A stretch of DNA of 64,000 nt, taken from Candidatus Aalborgicola lynettensis (GTDB taxonomy: Bacteria > Pseudomonadota > Gammaproteobacteria > Burkholderiales > Burkholderiaceae_C). Shown here in pieces: positions 53,169 to 62,108 of the stretch (positions are counted from its first letter, which is position 1; every line of letters begins with the position of its first letter). The stretch lies in the NCBI GenBank assembly GCA_016719405.1, contig JADJZE010000018.1:124001-188000 (forward strand), read 5' to 3'. The notes below the pieces were generated by a model. That model searched no databases and had not been told where the DNA came from. It was given only the letters and a program-made list of their open reading frames with translations. Position numbers and translations under genes: made by a program.

Positions 53169-53592
53169 TACCAACGTCCTGCTTTATGCGCAGGATCCCC
53201 GCTCCCCCGCCAAGCAAGGCCATGCCGCACAGTGGCTGGCCTGGTGCTGGAGCGGGCAGCGTGGGCGCATTAGCAGCCAGGTGCTCAATGAGGTGTATGT
53301 CAATTTGCGCAAGGTTGCGCCCACACTGTCGGCACAGCAGGCGCGTGATGTGGTGCGCCGCTACCGCAACTGGAAGCCTTGGCTGGTGGACGACGCCACG
53401 GTGGACCATGCCTGGGTACTGCAAGACGAGACTGCCTACAGTTACTGGGATTGTCTGATGCTGGCGTCGGCCCTGCACCAGGGCTGCCGCTATTTGTTGA
53501 CCGAAGACCTGCAGCATGGCCGCAAGGTTGACAATCTGACCATCATCAGTCCTTTTGTGGTCTTGCCGCAGGACTTGGGCATGATCGAATAA
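53140..53592 (+). CDS. VapC-like PIN-domain toxin
   Basis: 150 residues. PIN-domain acidic residues are visible: Asp in VFVDTNVLLYAQDP, Glu in VLNEVYVN, and Asp in YSYWDCLMLASALHQ. VapC toxins cleave tRNA or rRNA. The gene lies directly before the truncated secretion ATPase, which suggests that insertion of vapBC accompanied loss of the ATPase 5' part. Confidence 0.9.
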   Translation: MPIESTVFVDTNVLLYAQDPRSPAKQGHAAQWLAWCWSGQRGRISSQVLNEVYVNLRKVAPTLSAQQARDVVRRYRNWKPWLVDDATVDHAWVLQDETAYSYWDCLMLASALHQGCRYLLTEDLQHGRKVDNLTIISPFVVLPQDLGMIE

Positions 53593-53622
53593 AACCATGG
53601 CCTTGTTCGAACAGGTGGCCGT

Positions 53623-54195
53623 TTGCTGGTGGATGGCATCGACATCAGCCTGATCGACGCCGCCCAGCTGCGCCGCCAGGTGGGTGTCGTTCTGCAAGAA
53701 AACCTGCTGTTTAACCGTAGCGTGCGCGAGAACATCGCCATTACCGACCCCGCCGCACCCATTGAAGCCGTGATGCGCGTAGCGCAACTGGCCGGTGCGC
53801 ACGAATTCATCAGCGAACTGCCCGAGGGTTACAACACCCTGGTGGGGGAGCAGGGCGGCAGCCTGTCGGGCGGCCAACGCCAGCGCGTGGCCATTGCCAG
53901 AGCCCTGTTCACCAACCCGCGCATCCTGATACTGGACGAAGCCACCAGCGCCCTGGACTACGAGAGTGAAGCCATCATCCAGAAGAACATGGCGCACATC
54001 TGCAAGGGCCGCACCGTGCTGATCATTGCGCACCGCCTGTCAGCAGTCCGAAACGCCCACCGCATCATCGTGATGGACAAGGGTCAGATTGTGGAAAGTG
54101 GGCCGCATGACGTATTGGTGCAAAAGCCCGGTGGCCTGTACGCCCACCTGTGGGCTATGCAAGACGGGGGGCAGCCCGTGGACTCCAAAGCATGA
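53623..54195 (+). pseudogene. Type I secretion ABC transporter (HlyB-like), 3' fragment
   Basis: 191 codons matching only the C-terminal half of an ABC ATPase domain: signature LVGEQGGSLSGGQRQRVAIA, Walker B ILILDEATSALDYESE, His-loop VLIIAHRLSAVRNAHRIIVM. The peptidase, membrane and Walker A parts are missing. The fragment begins right after vapC with no ribosome-binding site. The HlyD partner gene at 54820 remains. A functional exporter is not possible from this locus. Confidence 0.88.
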
Positions 54196-54206
54196 GCGCA
54201 CACACC

Positions 54207-54539
54207 TCAAACGTGGCTGGCTTGCTCCAGCGTCTGGGTGGCCCACTGGTTCAGGCTCACGCCTGCCACCTGCGCGGCAGCGCTCACCCGGGCGTGCACC
54301 TCGGGTGGCACGCGCAGCAACATGCGGCCAGAAAACGGCTTGTTGGGCGGCAAACCCAGCTTGGCGCAATGGGCCACATAGTCGTCCACCGCTTCATGGA
54401 AAGCCGCCTCCAGCTCGTCCACGCTGCTGCCGTGGAAACCTATAACGTCGCGGATGCCCGCCAGGTGGCCGACAAAAATGCGGTCTTCATCGTCAAATTC
54501 AATGCGGGCGCTGTAGCCCTTGTAAAACATGGCGTTCAT
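54207..54539 (-). CDS. HicB-like antitoxin
   Basis: 110 residues with the HicB partial RNase H fold (YSARIEFDDEDRIFVGHLAG and IGFHGSSVDELEAAFHEAVD) followed by an HTH/RHH-like tail (RVPPEVHARVSAAAQVAGVS). It neutralises HicA. The start overlaps the hicA stop by ATGA. Confidence 0.9.
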   Translation of the reverse strand: MNAMFYKGYSARIEFDDEDRIFVGHLAGIRDVIGFHGSSVDELEAAFHEAVDDYVAHCAKLGLPPNKPFSGRMLLRVPPEVHARVSAAAQVAGVSLNQWATQTLEQASHV

Positions 54540-54790
54540 GGTTTGACTCCTATCATTTCCAAAAATTTACGTGCGTCCAGCACCCGGTACCGCAACGCGG
54601 CGCGCTGCGGGTGCGGCCGGTGGAAGCGCACCGTCACCCCGCTGTGCATAAACGCCACCGAAGAACCGGCCCCTTCGGTGCGCACGCAGCCCACCGCCAG
54701 CAATAACGACTCAATCTTGCGCCACTCCAAATTGCCATTGACCGGGTTGCCAAAGACTTGCTCCAGTATTTTTCGTTGTTGGCTGTTCAT
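54536..54790 (-). CDS. HicA-like toxin
   Basis: 84 residues of dsRBD-like fold. The catalytic region reads GAGSSVAFMHSGVTVRFHRP, where the classical motif has GSH, so the catalytic His may have moved or been lost; FHRPHP follows. Toxin-first order with hicB and ATGA overlap supports a HicAB pair. ATG at 54790. Confidence 0.85.
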   Translation of the reverse strand: MNSQQRKILEQVFGNPVNGNLEWRKIESLLLAVGCVRTEGAGSSVAFMHSGVTVRFHRPHPQRAALRYRVLDARKFLEMIGVKP

Positions 54791-54819
54791 GGCTGGATGA
54801 TATCGCAAACTGATAGCTT

Positions 54820-56274
54820 ATGACTACCCCCATTCACCCCGCCGACACCGCCATGCGCCACCCCCTGCGCGAACTGCTCTCCCGCTACCGCGCCGTGTTC
54901 CAACACGCCTGGGCCCACCGCGCTGAGCTGGCAGGCCCCGCGCGCCATGCCAACGAGTTGGCCTTTCTGCCCGCCGCCCTGAGCCTGCAAGACACTCCCG
55001 TGCACCCGGCACCCCGGCGCCTGGCCTGGGGCTTGATGATTCTGTTTGTGCTGGCACTGCTCTGGTCCATCCTGGGCAAGGTGGACATTGTGGCCGTGGC
55101 CCCAGGGCGCATCATCGTCAGCGACCGCACCAAAGTCATCCAGCCACTGGAGGCCAGTGTGGTCAAAGCGGTGCTGGTCAAAGATGGGGACCGGGTCAAA
55201 GCAGGCCAGGTGCTGGTGGAACTGGACCCCACCATGGCCAGCGCCGACATGGCCAGCGTGCAAGAGCAGCTTAAAACCCAGGCGTCGGAAGTGCTGCGCA
55301 CCCATGAACTGCTGCAATTGCTATCAAAACAGAAGCTGCCTGCGCTTGTTCCACGGGCGCAAATGGCCAATTTGACCCAAGACTCTGCCGCACAGCACCA
55401 GGCCCAGCTCCAGTCCGAATGGCAAGACATTCAGGCCAAACTCACCAAACTCGATGCCGAGGCCACCCGCCGCCAGGCCGAAATCACCACCGTGCAACAA
55501 ACCATCGCCAAGTTAGAGGCCACCGTGCCCATGGCCCAGACCCGCGAGGCGGACTTCAAACGCCTGGTGGGGGAGGGTTTTATCAGCAGCCACGCCACGC
55601 AGGACAAAACCCGCGAACGCGTGGAGCTGGAGCGCGACCTGACCGTGCAGCGCGCCAAATTGGCCGAGGCCCAATCGGCCCTGAACGAAACCCAGCAGAC
55701 CAAGGCTGCCTACAAGACCGAGACCCTGCGCACCCTGAGCGACCGCCATGCCCAGGCCGCTACCCGTTACAGCCAACTGCAAGCCGACGCCACCAAAGCC
55801 ACCCAGCGCGAACGCCAAACCCAGCTTACGGCCCCGGTGGACGGCATCATCCAGCAACTGGCCATCCACACGACCGGCGGTGTGGTCACCAGCGCCCAGC
55901 CTTTGATGATTGTGGTGCCGGATAGCCCCACGGTGACGGCAGAAATAACCATCGCCAACCAGGACATTGGCTTTGTGAATGCGGGGCAGATGGCTGAGGT
56001 CAAGCTGGAGACGTTTCCGTATACCCAATACGGCACGGTGCAGGCCCGGGTGGATGTGGTGACGGCGGACGCGGTGACGGATGAGAAGAAGGGGAGCTAT
56101 TACCCGGCAACCCTCACATTGAGCCAAAAAGACATGCTGATTGATGGCAAGCGGGTGAACCTGAGCCCGGGGATGAACATCACGGCGGAGATCAAGACCG
56201 GGCAGAGGCGGATTATTGAGTTCCTGCTGAGTCCGGTGCAAAGGGCAAGGAGTGAGAGTTTGCGGGAACGATAG
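54820..56274 (+). CDS. HlyD family type I secretion membrane fusion protein
   Basis: 484 residues: a cytosolic N-terminus, one helix (LAWGLMILFVLALLWSILGK), a biotinyl-lipoyl-like part, a long coiled-coil hairpin (residues 140-340) and a C-terminal beta domain with GMNITAEIKTGQRRIIEFLL, the HlyD signature. It would link an inner-membrane ATPase to an outer-membrane channel. The ATPase gene upstream is truncated. Coiled-coil residues LLQLLSKQKLPALVPRAQMA are encoded by an in-frame dispersed repeat (55318-55366). The RTX nuclease at 10902 could have been a client. Confidence 0.93.
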   Translation: MTTPIHPADTAMRHPLRELLSRYRAVFQHAWAHRAELAGPARHANELAFLPAALSLQDTPVHPAPRRLAWGLMILFVLALLWSILGKVDIVAVAPGRIIVSDRTKVIQPLEASVVKAVLVKDGDRVKAGQVLVELDPTMASADMASVQEQLKTQASEVLRTHELLQLLSKQKLPALVPRAQMANLTQDSAAQHQAQLQSEWQDIQAKLTKLDAEATRRQAEITTVQQTIAKLEATVPMAQTREADFKRLVGEGFISSHATQDKTRERVELERDLTVQRAKLAEAQSALNETQQTKAAYKTETLRTLSDRHAQAATRYSQLQADATKATQRERQTQLTAPVDGIIQQLAIHTTGGVVTSAQPLMIVVPDSPTVTAEITIANQDIGFVNAGQMAEVKLETFPYTQYGTVQARVDVVTADAVTDEKKGSYYPATLTLSQKDMLIDGKRVNLSPGMNITAEIKTGQRRIIEFLLSPVQRARSESLRER

Positions 56275-56315
56275 GAATACATATGACACGACAACACAAT
56301 GACACAAACGCATTT

Positions 56316-56365
56316 GCTACGAATTCAATAGCTGCCTGCGCACGCCAGGACGGTCGGTAATGGCC
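56316..56365. repeat. Dispersed hairpin repeat, intergenic copy
   Basis: Hairpin gctacgaattcaatagc then tgcgcacgccaggacggtcggtaatggcc, in the 278-bp gap after hlyD. No gene is seen in that gap. Confidence 0.8.
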
Positions 56366-56552
56366 GATTGGGCTACAAAGGCTTCCACCCCGCGCGAACG
56401 CCCCACACTCAGCGCCAGCGAAGGCATGCGCAAAGTACAGCCAGGGGAACCATTTACGCCCGATCCATGCGGCTTGCGGGGCAGAAATGGCTAGGGCAAT
56501 CCATAAATGTCGCGTATCCGTCAGCAGGTATTGCGATTTCCGGGAGTGCAAC

Positions 56553-57173
56553 ATGCCACGGCTGAATTTTGACGATACCCAGCCAGCGCAAGAGATTCCT
56601 CCACCGATACCAGCATTTTCTTGGCTGGGCAGCTTGAGTCCATTGCTGCTTGTGCCAATTGCGCTGCTGGTGATGATTGCACTTTTCGCGCCGGACACTG
56701 TGCTTGACCAATGGTCCTTAGCCAAGGCGTTTACCAACTGGATGCAACTCAAGCTGCCGTTTATCAACCGCCACGCTGATTCGACAAACTATCCGCAAGT
56801 GGCACTGCTGGTGAACTGCCTGACCGTGGCGTTGATTCCAGTGTTGAGTTTGGTGTGGCTGGTGGCTAGCTTTGTGAACTATCCAAAGCTGTTGGCCAGA
56901 AATCGTGCGACTAGGCAGTTGAAAGTGTCGACGCATCTGTTCATCATTTTCGTTGCTACACCTTTCATGTTTGCCATGCTTTATGTCATGGTGGGCATTG
57001 GTGGTGAGGTGCGCCGCCGTCTCCACCATGCGCCGGGCGTTGCACGCGGGGCAGACACCCCGGCCTTTGCAGGAGAAGGCCACGAAGTAGTCGTGTCCAC
57101 AATCCTCACAGCGTGCGCGGGCAAAGCCGTGGGCGCAAAGATGCCGCATTCGAGGTATTTGGCGAACGCCTGA
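56553..57173 (+). CDS. Multi-helix membrane protein with a replaced C-terminus
   Basis: The first ~150 residues contain three hydrophobic segments (PLLLVPIALLVMIALFAPDT, LLVNCLTVALIPVLSLVW, LFIIFVATPFMFAMLYVMVG), family not recognised. From about nt 57000 the frame reads antisense through an IS91 transposase fragment (EVRRRLHHAPGVARGADTPA), so the natural C-terminus has been lost. The ATG at 56553 follows gggag. Likely a truncated gene. Confidence 0.6.
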   Translation: MPRLNFDDTQPAQEIPPPIPAFSWLGSLSPLLLVPIALLVMIALFAPDTVLDQWSLAKAFTNWMQLKLPFINRHADSTNYPQVALLVNCLTVALIPVLSLVWLVASFVNYPKLLARNRATRQLKVSTHLFIIFVATPFMFAMLYVMVGIGGEVRRRLHHAPGVARGADTPAFAGEGHEVVVSTILTACAGKAVGAKMPHSRYLANA

Positions 57174-57430
57174 CGGACGTAGGGCTTGGGGGTGTGGTGG
57201 TCGCCCTGGCCGTCGAACTGGCCGGCGCTGGCCAACTCGTGCCAGGTCTCAAAGTGGTCGGCTATGGTTTGGTGAGCGGCGTACGCTCGGGGTGGCGGGG
57301 TTGTAGAGTTTGGGCTTGGAGGCCCGATTGCCCACCCGCGTACGGATGCGTGTGCGTTGGCGCGGAACAGGCGGCTGCGGGCATGGTGAGGGGCCAGCGC
57401 AAACGTGTTGGCTCGCGCTGGTTGCACCAT
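57000..57430 (-). mobile_element. IS91-family transposase, N-terminal fragment
   Basis: The zinc-binding N-terminal region of IS91-type Y1 transposases is visible: QTIADHFETWHELASAGQFD, then KPYVRQAFAKYLECGI, CEDCGHDYFVAFSCKGRGVC, CNARRMVETAAHLT. One or two frameshifts occur (at about 57150 and 57330). Similarity stops at about 57000, at the junction with the truncated membrane gene. The catalytic domain is absent. Confidence 0.85.
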
Positions 57431-57493
57431 GGTACTGTTGTTATATCCAGTTTTATCGACTCGCGTGGCTTCTGCAGAGCACCCAATCACTCC

Positions 57494-57544
57494 TGAATTG
57501 ATAGCTATCTCCGCACGCCAGACGTGCGCAAAAGCACTATTTGG
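57494..57544. repeat. Dispersed hairpin repeat, rearranged copy
   Basis: gaattgatagctat followed by ccgcacgccagacgtgcgcaaaagcac. It lies between the IS91 fragment and the ubiD fragment. Confidence 0.7.
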
Positions 57545-57559
57545 CACACAAGATTTGGT

Positions 57560-57910
57560 TCACAAACCCAGCGTCTTCCACCCATCCATCCGCGCCGTCA
57601 CCTCGGCGTCATGGCAATGGTGGTGCCCCACTCCCGCTGGGTTTCACCCGGCCATTTGTTGGTGGCGTCCAGGCCCCATCTTGCTGCCAGGCCGCTCACG
57701 GGCGAGGCGAAGTCAGGTAGTCGATGGGGTGTTCTCCACCAACGCGGCGTCGCATACCGGGTCCACGCGGGTGGTCAGGGCCCCAGATGACTTCTTTCCA
57801 GTCGCGCACGTTCGTCTTCGTCCACCACCACAATGAAGTTGGTGTACATGAACTGGCGCGGGTGGCTCCACCGCCATCATTACGCGGCGGGCGTGGCCGG
57901 GGTAAGCCGC
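57560..57910 (-). pseudogene. UbiD-family decarboxylase, C-terminal fragment with multiple frameshifts
   Basis: Read across frames, the minus strand gives YPGHARRVMM, QFMYTNFIVVVDED, LTTRVDP, LVENTP, SPVSGL and GLDATNKWPGETQREWGT, which together match the C-terminal region of 4-hydroxy-3-polyprenylbenzoate decarboxylase. At least four frame changes are needed and the end is near GL-stop at 57560. Only about the last 115 codons remain. Dead copy. Confidence 0.75.
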
Positions 57911-57926
57911 TGACGGCAACTGACCG

Positions 57927-57985
57927 GGATGGTGCAGCGCAACCGGCACCCGACTTTAATGTCGATCAGCGCATCAATGGGCGGG
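57927..57985 (+). mobile_element. IS91-family transposase, C-terminal tail fragment (plus orientation)
   Basis: The reading AAQPAPDFNVDQRIN parallels the transposase end AAQPAPDYEVDQRVSW inferred at 63662-63720 in the opposite orientation, and the nucleotides also align (gcagcgcaacc and gatcagcgc). About 20 codons remain. It abuts the ubiD fragment. Confidence 0.6.
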
Positions 57986-58207
57986 TAAATGGTCGATTAC
58001 GGCGATTCTGACTTGCCGCAGGTAGGGCTGCGCCCAACGCACCTGCCACAACGCTATAGACTCTGGCGGCGGTGCATTTGCCTGGTGAACCAACAACGCG
58101 GGCAGGGAATTCAGGGTTTGCACGGGGTTCGAAGCCTGTTCTGGGCGCGATCGCTTCGGCGAAAGGGAGGTTGGTGGCTGATGTGCTGCCGGTCTTGCGA
58201 AGAGGAA

Positions 58208-58421
58208 AGCAAAATGCGTTACAAAATTGCCAAAATAACATCTTTCTCGATGCGCTGTGGGTGGACGTGGAGCGCATGCAGCGCATCAACCAGACCATTT
58301 CGCTGATCCCACCCGAGGCGCGCGCACACAGTGCGCTGCGCCCCATCGAGATGCTGGTGATTGCCCCCACCCAGCGCCTGGACGCCGTGGCCGCACGCCA
58401 CGTGGCCGACCTGCCCGTGGG
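58208..58421 (+). pseudogene. Patatin-like phospholipase, C-terminal fragment
   Basis: The frame gives NIFLDALWVDVERMQRINQT, then ISLIPPEARAHSALRPIEML and APTQRLDAVAARHVADLP, a region I recognise from the C-terminal part of betaproteobacterial patatin-like proteins. The catalytic GxSxG and DG parts are absent. At 58421 it fuses directly to metG sequence. Confidence 0.7.
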
Positions 58422-58895
58422 ATCGGCGAATACAAGCACCTGATGCAGCGCGTGGACATCAAGCAGCTTGAAGCATTGTTTGAGCCTCCAGCGCCCGCCC
58501 AACAAGCGCAAGCAGCTATCGAAACTATAGCACCCGGAGGCGAGGAACTGGCCCCCACCATCAGCATCGACGACTTCGCCAAGATCGACCTGCGCATCGC
58601 GCAGATCGTGAACTGCGAAGCCGTGGAAGGCTCGACCAAGCTGCTGCGCCTCACGCTCGATGTGGGCGAAGGAAAAACCCGCAACGTGTTCAGCGGCATC
58701 GCCAGCAGCTACCAACCAGCCGACCTGGTGGGCAAGCTCACCGTGATGGTGGCCAACCTGGCGCCACGCAAGATGAAGTTCGGCGTATCCGAGGGCATGG
58801 TGCTGGCGGGCAGCCATGCGGACGAGAAGGCCAACCCGGGGATCTACGTGCTGAACCCGTGGCCTGGGGCGACGCCGGGGATGCGGGTGCGCTGA
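58422..58895 (+). pseudogene. metG: Methionyl-tRNA synthetase, C-terminal fragment 1
   Basis: 158 codons beginning IGEYKHLMQRVDIKQLEALF and continuing through the CsaA-like tRNA-binding domain (IDDFAKIDLRIAQIVNCEAV, VANLAPRKMKFGVSEGMVLA) to the normal end (NPWPGATPGMRVR). The catalytic part is missing and the fusion point is in the patatin fragment. A dispersed repeat lies within (58506-58536). It could still be made as a free tRNA-binding domain from the internal ATG at 58443. Confidence 0.88.
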
Positions 58896-58917
58896 TCGCC
58901 AGCGACCAACCCAGACG

Positions 58918-58944
58918 AAAAGGCCCTCATTGCGAGGGCCTTTT
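58918..58944. terminator. Bidirectional terminator
   Basis: aaaaggccctc-attgc-gagggcctttt between the metG fragment (+) and the unknown gene at 58997 (-). Confidence 0.9.
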
Positions 58945-58996
58945 CTCCAAAGAGATCGACCGATCCCTGCACCCAACGCAGTACCGCGTCAACCGC

Positions 58997-60364
58997 TCAG
59001 TTTTTCTTGGCAAAGACCTCTTGACCCACCTGCGCCAATAGCAGCGCCAGAAGCTCCGAAACGTCGCGTACTTCCGCTCCATCCTCATCGGCATCGCCAC
59101 TGCCGAGGGCCCTGGAAAAGCGCCATGGCTTTCCTGGCCCCAATCCATGGAGATGCAGCACTTCTCCGGACTCCAGCCACAGCACAGGAGCCAGCACACG
59201 GCAGCCAGCGGCCACACAGGCAGCCACCTCGGCGCGCCCAGCCTCAGGGGCAAAATCGGCCTCCCAGGCCAGCAAAACCGTAGTGTCATCTACACGCTGC
59301 AGGGTCTCTGGCTGGGCGAAGGGTGCGAGCGCTTGCAGCCCATCGATGGCCACATCCAGCGCTATCGCGGCGCCTGCCTGCGGCTCCGCGCCCAGAAAGC
59401 TCTCGACGCCACGAGAATGCGCCGCCGTCGGGCTTCTCACCAAACAGAAGAAACCCGTGCCGACCGGGCCAGCACCAAGCTGGGCAAAAGGCACAGGCGC
59501 TGCCGCTTCATTGGTATCAACAACGCTCTCTGCCAGAGGGTGCGTGAAAACGATGGCACCGTGCTCAACCCTCAGGCGCTGGTCTTGTGGGATGGCGTGG
59601 TAGATCGTGTCCAGCAAAGTCAGCAGGTTCGGCCCCCACTCGCGTTGGAAGTAGCGCTGGCAGAACTCGATGACGCGGCAATCCTGGTACCCAAGAGGCT
59701 CTTGCGCCTGGCCGCTGAACAGGTCTGTGGCCAGGTTGTGGATGCTCTCCATGTCCTCGCCGAGTCCGACGAATTGCTCCACACCCTCCCAGCAGTCGAC
59801 GACCAAGGCGTTCTCGGTGGTACCGCGATAGCAGGCCAAGGAGAGGAACTTGGAAAACATGCGTCCACACAGGTGCTGGAACGCCGTGGCCGAGATGACT
59901 TGCTGCAATGCGCGCACCAGGCAACGAATGCGCGCGTGCAGGTCCGGGCCAGGCCGACGAAGCTGGGAGCCGTCGAAAGAGCGCACCAGTTCGATGGCCA
60001 TGTCGGTAACCGATGCCTGCTTGTAGTGCTGGAGGATGGCGACGAACGCCTCCTCACTGACCACCGGCGATGCAAGGCACAGGTAGGCGTGGACGTACGT
60101 GCCCAGCGGATTGATGCGGCTGATGAGTTCACCCGGATCGCGGATGCGCTCATCGCGGGATTCAATCCTGCCCTCAAAGCACAGACGCTTCAGCGCGGGG
60201 CCAAACGTTTTCTTTTTGAACTCTCCCAGTTCGACGTTCTCAAGAATGTCGGCATACAAACGCTCGCGCTCTTCGGTTCGCAGGGCAGCGTCTGCGGGGT
60301 AGATTTGAATGAAGTCGGGGGCATGGGCCGGATGTGCTGTGTTCGGGCTGGCAAAGGCCCGCAT
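58997..60364 (-). CDS. Unknown 455-residue protein
   Basis: Not recognised. It has no signal peptide or membrane helix. The N-terminal half is alpha-rich and charged (ERERLYADILENVELGEFKK, LKRLCFEGRIESRDERIRDP). The middle has a helical core (FQHLCGRMFSKFLSLACYRG, CWEGVEQFVGLGEDMESIHN). The C-terminal ~150 residues look like a separate beta-rich domain (QLGAGPVGTGFFCLVRSPTA, VAACVAAGCRVLAPVLWLES). Intact and full-length amid gene fragments, so presumably under selection or recently acquired. It ends at a good terminator and may form a unit with the ankyrin gene upstream. Confidence 0.7.
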   Translation of the reverse strand: MRAFASPNTAHPAHAPDFIQIYPADAALRTEERERLYADILENVELGEFKKKTFGPALKRLCFEGRIESRDERIRDPGELISRINPLGTYVHAYLCLASPVVSEEAFVAILQHYKQASVTDMAIELVRSFDGSQLRRPGPDLHARIRCLVRALQQVISATAFQHLCGRMFSKFLSLACYRGTTENALVVDCWEGVEQFVGLGEDMESIHNLATDLFSGQAQEPLGYQDCRVIEFCQRYFQREWGPNLLTLLDTIYHAIPQDQRLRVEHGAIVFTHPLAESVVDTNEAAAPVPFAQLGAGPVGTGFFCLVRSPTAAHSRGVESFLGAEPQAGAAIALDVAIDGLQALAPFAQPETLQRVDDTTVLLAWEADFAPEAGRAEVAACVAAGCRVLAPVLWLESGEVLHLHGLGPGKPWRFSRALGSGDADEDGAEVRDVSELLALLLAQVGQEVFAKKN

Positions 60365-60378
60365 GATACGGTGACTAG

Positions 60379-60480
60379 GTATGCGGGGTGCGCCGACCAG
60401 GCCAGCGGGCGTTCATGTCGCAGCCAAGCTCCTCGACCAGATAGCGCACCACCTCCAGCTTGCCGGGCATGAAGCGATGG
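60379..60480 (-). pseudogene. Ankyrin-repeat fragment
   Basis: One ankyrin-like repeat is readable (HRFMPGKLEVVRYLVEELG, then CDMNARWPGRRTPHT) without start or stop. It lies between the unknown gene and the intact ankyrin gene and is probably a remnant of a related gene. Confidence 0.5.
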
Positions 60481-60522
60481 GCACTGCTGCTGCGTCAGCC
60501 TTCGCATCGCGGCCAACCGGCG

Positions 60523-61950
60523 TCATGCCTGGGTATTGAGGTAGCGGGCACACAACTGGCCGATGGCGTCGCACAGCACGTCGGTGGTGGGCGGCGCGCC
60601 GGGGGCCATGGGCAAGTCGATGGCCTCACGGAGCACCCAGTCATCGCCCTCCACCTGCGAGAAGCGGATGCGCATGACCGACCAGTCGAAGACATGGATG
60701 CCCATTTCCACCGCGCCGCTGCGGCTGATATACGACTTGGTGCGAGACAACCGCAGGCTGCGAAAGTAGTCGTCGTACTCCAGATAAAACATGCCGGGCG
60801 GCACGCGCGGGTCCGTGCCCGAACCCAGTCGCACGATCACTTCCTTAAGACAGGTGCGCAGCCACTCTGGGTACTGACTGGGCTGCCAGTCGGTGGGGCC
60901 GTCGATCAGTGCGGGGGCGCGCTCCCAGGTGGCGCGTTGGGCGGTACCGTCAGGGGCAGCCTTGGGCTTGGCGGGCTTCTTGGCTGGCGCCGAGGTGGCC
61001 AACGCCGCCACGCGGGCCTCGTACTCGGTGCCACGGAACAGGCGCACATCGGCAGCCACGAGCTTGCCTTGGGCTGCAAGCGCCTCGGCCAGCACGGCGG
61101 CCACATCAAGGTTGCCAGCGCTGACGGCCAGGCGCAGCGGTGTGCGCCCGCGCGCATTGGCGGCAGCAGGGTCCAGGCCCCAGTCCAGCAACTGGCGCGT
61201 GGTGGCGACGGGGTCACCCGTGCGCTGCCAGGTGGTCGAAAAACCGGCGCGGCTTTGTGCCAGGCCGTCCACATCGCCAGCTGCGTACATCAACGCATTC
61301 GATCCGTCGGGGTTGCTGGCCTGCGCATTGGCGCCCCGCGCTACCAGCAACTGGAGCAAAGGCACGCTGCCCATGTGGGCCGCCATGAGCAGCGGCGAGT
61401 ACATGTTGCGGTGGTCCAGCGCCTCGATGTCGGCACCGGCCTGCAGCAGCATGTCCACGGCCTGGTACACCATCTCGGCATGGCCTGGGGGCGCATCGCC
61501 GCGAAACGGCATGTCAAAAATCTCGCCCCGCATTTCGCGCAAGCCCAGGGCCATGCAGAGTGCGGGGTCCTTGGTCTGGCGCGGGTCGCCGCCCGCTGCC
61601 AGCACCAGCGCCAGCTTCTCCAGGGCGTGCTCCTGGAAATGAGTGGCGAACTGCCGGCAGCACACGGCCAGGGGCGTGGAGTTGCGGTTCTTGCGTTTGT
61701 TGGGGTCGGCCCCATGCTCCAGCATCAGGCGCAGCAGCGCGAGTTGTGCATCCATGCGCCGGGCGGCACAGGCGGCATCCGGGCCGTCGGAGTACACCCA
61801 GTGGGCGTCACAGACCCATTGCACGGCGGCATCGTGAGAGACGCTGATGCGATCCGGCGGCACGCCAGCGCGTACCAGACGATCGAGCTCGAAAATGAGA
61901 GCATCAAATCCGATGCCGTGGTCCAGGGTGACTGAGGATGAGGTGGCCAT
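60523..61950 (-). CDS. Ankyrin-repeat protein with a distinct C-terminal domain
   Basis: 475 residues. Ankyrin repeats cover residues about 65-305 (LLRLMLEHGADPNKRKNRNS, YSPLLMAAHMGSVPLLQLLV, GLDPAAANARGRTPLRLAVS). A Lys/Ala/Pro linker (TSAPAKKPAKPKAAPDGTAQ) leads to a 140-residue C-terminal domain (ECLK-like LRTCLKEVIVRLGSGTDPRV, SRSGAVEMGIHVFDWSVMRI) that I do not recognise. Ankyrin proteins mediate protein binding. With two unknown neighbours on the same strand it may belong to an effector, immunity or defence-type cassette, which is inference. Confidence 0.8.
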   Translation of the reverse strand: MATSSSVTLDHGIGFDALIFELDRLVRAGVPPDRISVSHDAAVQWVCDAHWVYSDGPDAACAARRMDAQLALLRLMLEHGADPNKRKNRNSTPLAVCCRQFATHFQEHALEKLALVLAAGGDPRQTKDPALCMALGLREMRGEIFDMPFRGDAPPGHAEMVYQAVDMLLQAGADIEALDHRNMYSPLLMAAHMGSVPLLQLLVARGANAQASNPDGSNALMYAAGDVDGLAQSRAGFSTTWQRTGDPVATTRQLLDWGLDPAAANARGRTPLRLAVSAGNLDVAAVLAEALAAQGKLVAADVRLFRGTEYEARVAALATSAPAKKPAKPKAAPDGTAQRATWERAPALIDGPTDWQPSQYPEWLRTCLKEVIVRLGSGTDPRVPPGMFYLEYDDYFRSLRLSRTKSYISRSGAVEMGIHVFDWSVMRIRFSQVEGDDWVLREAIDLPMAPGAPPTTDVLCDAIGQLCARYLNTQA

Positions 61951-62108
61951 GGTTCAAGTAAAAAAACGGATAACGGATAAACGGAACAATGGGTTTTTCT
62001 CTACCGCAACCCGCCTTCAGGGGCTAAAGCCTTTGACTGGACGACGCTTTCCATGGGTTCACTCTCGTCTCAGGTTGGTCGGGTTGGGTTTGAAATGAGC
62101 ACCTGGCC
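61951..62108. repeat. Intergenic region with tandem acggata motifs
   Basis: acggata occurs twice in tandem (61966-61979), followed by aacgga, just upstream of the ankyrin gene. The same word recurs three times at 63418-63472. Nothing else is recognised in this stretch. Confidence 0.5.

Noticed and set aside
53623..54195. The ABC ATPase considered as a complete stand-alone ATPase
   Set aside because: Walker A and the membrane domain are absent; it starts in the middle of the nucleotide-binding domain.
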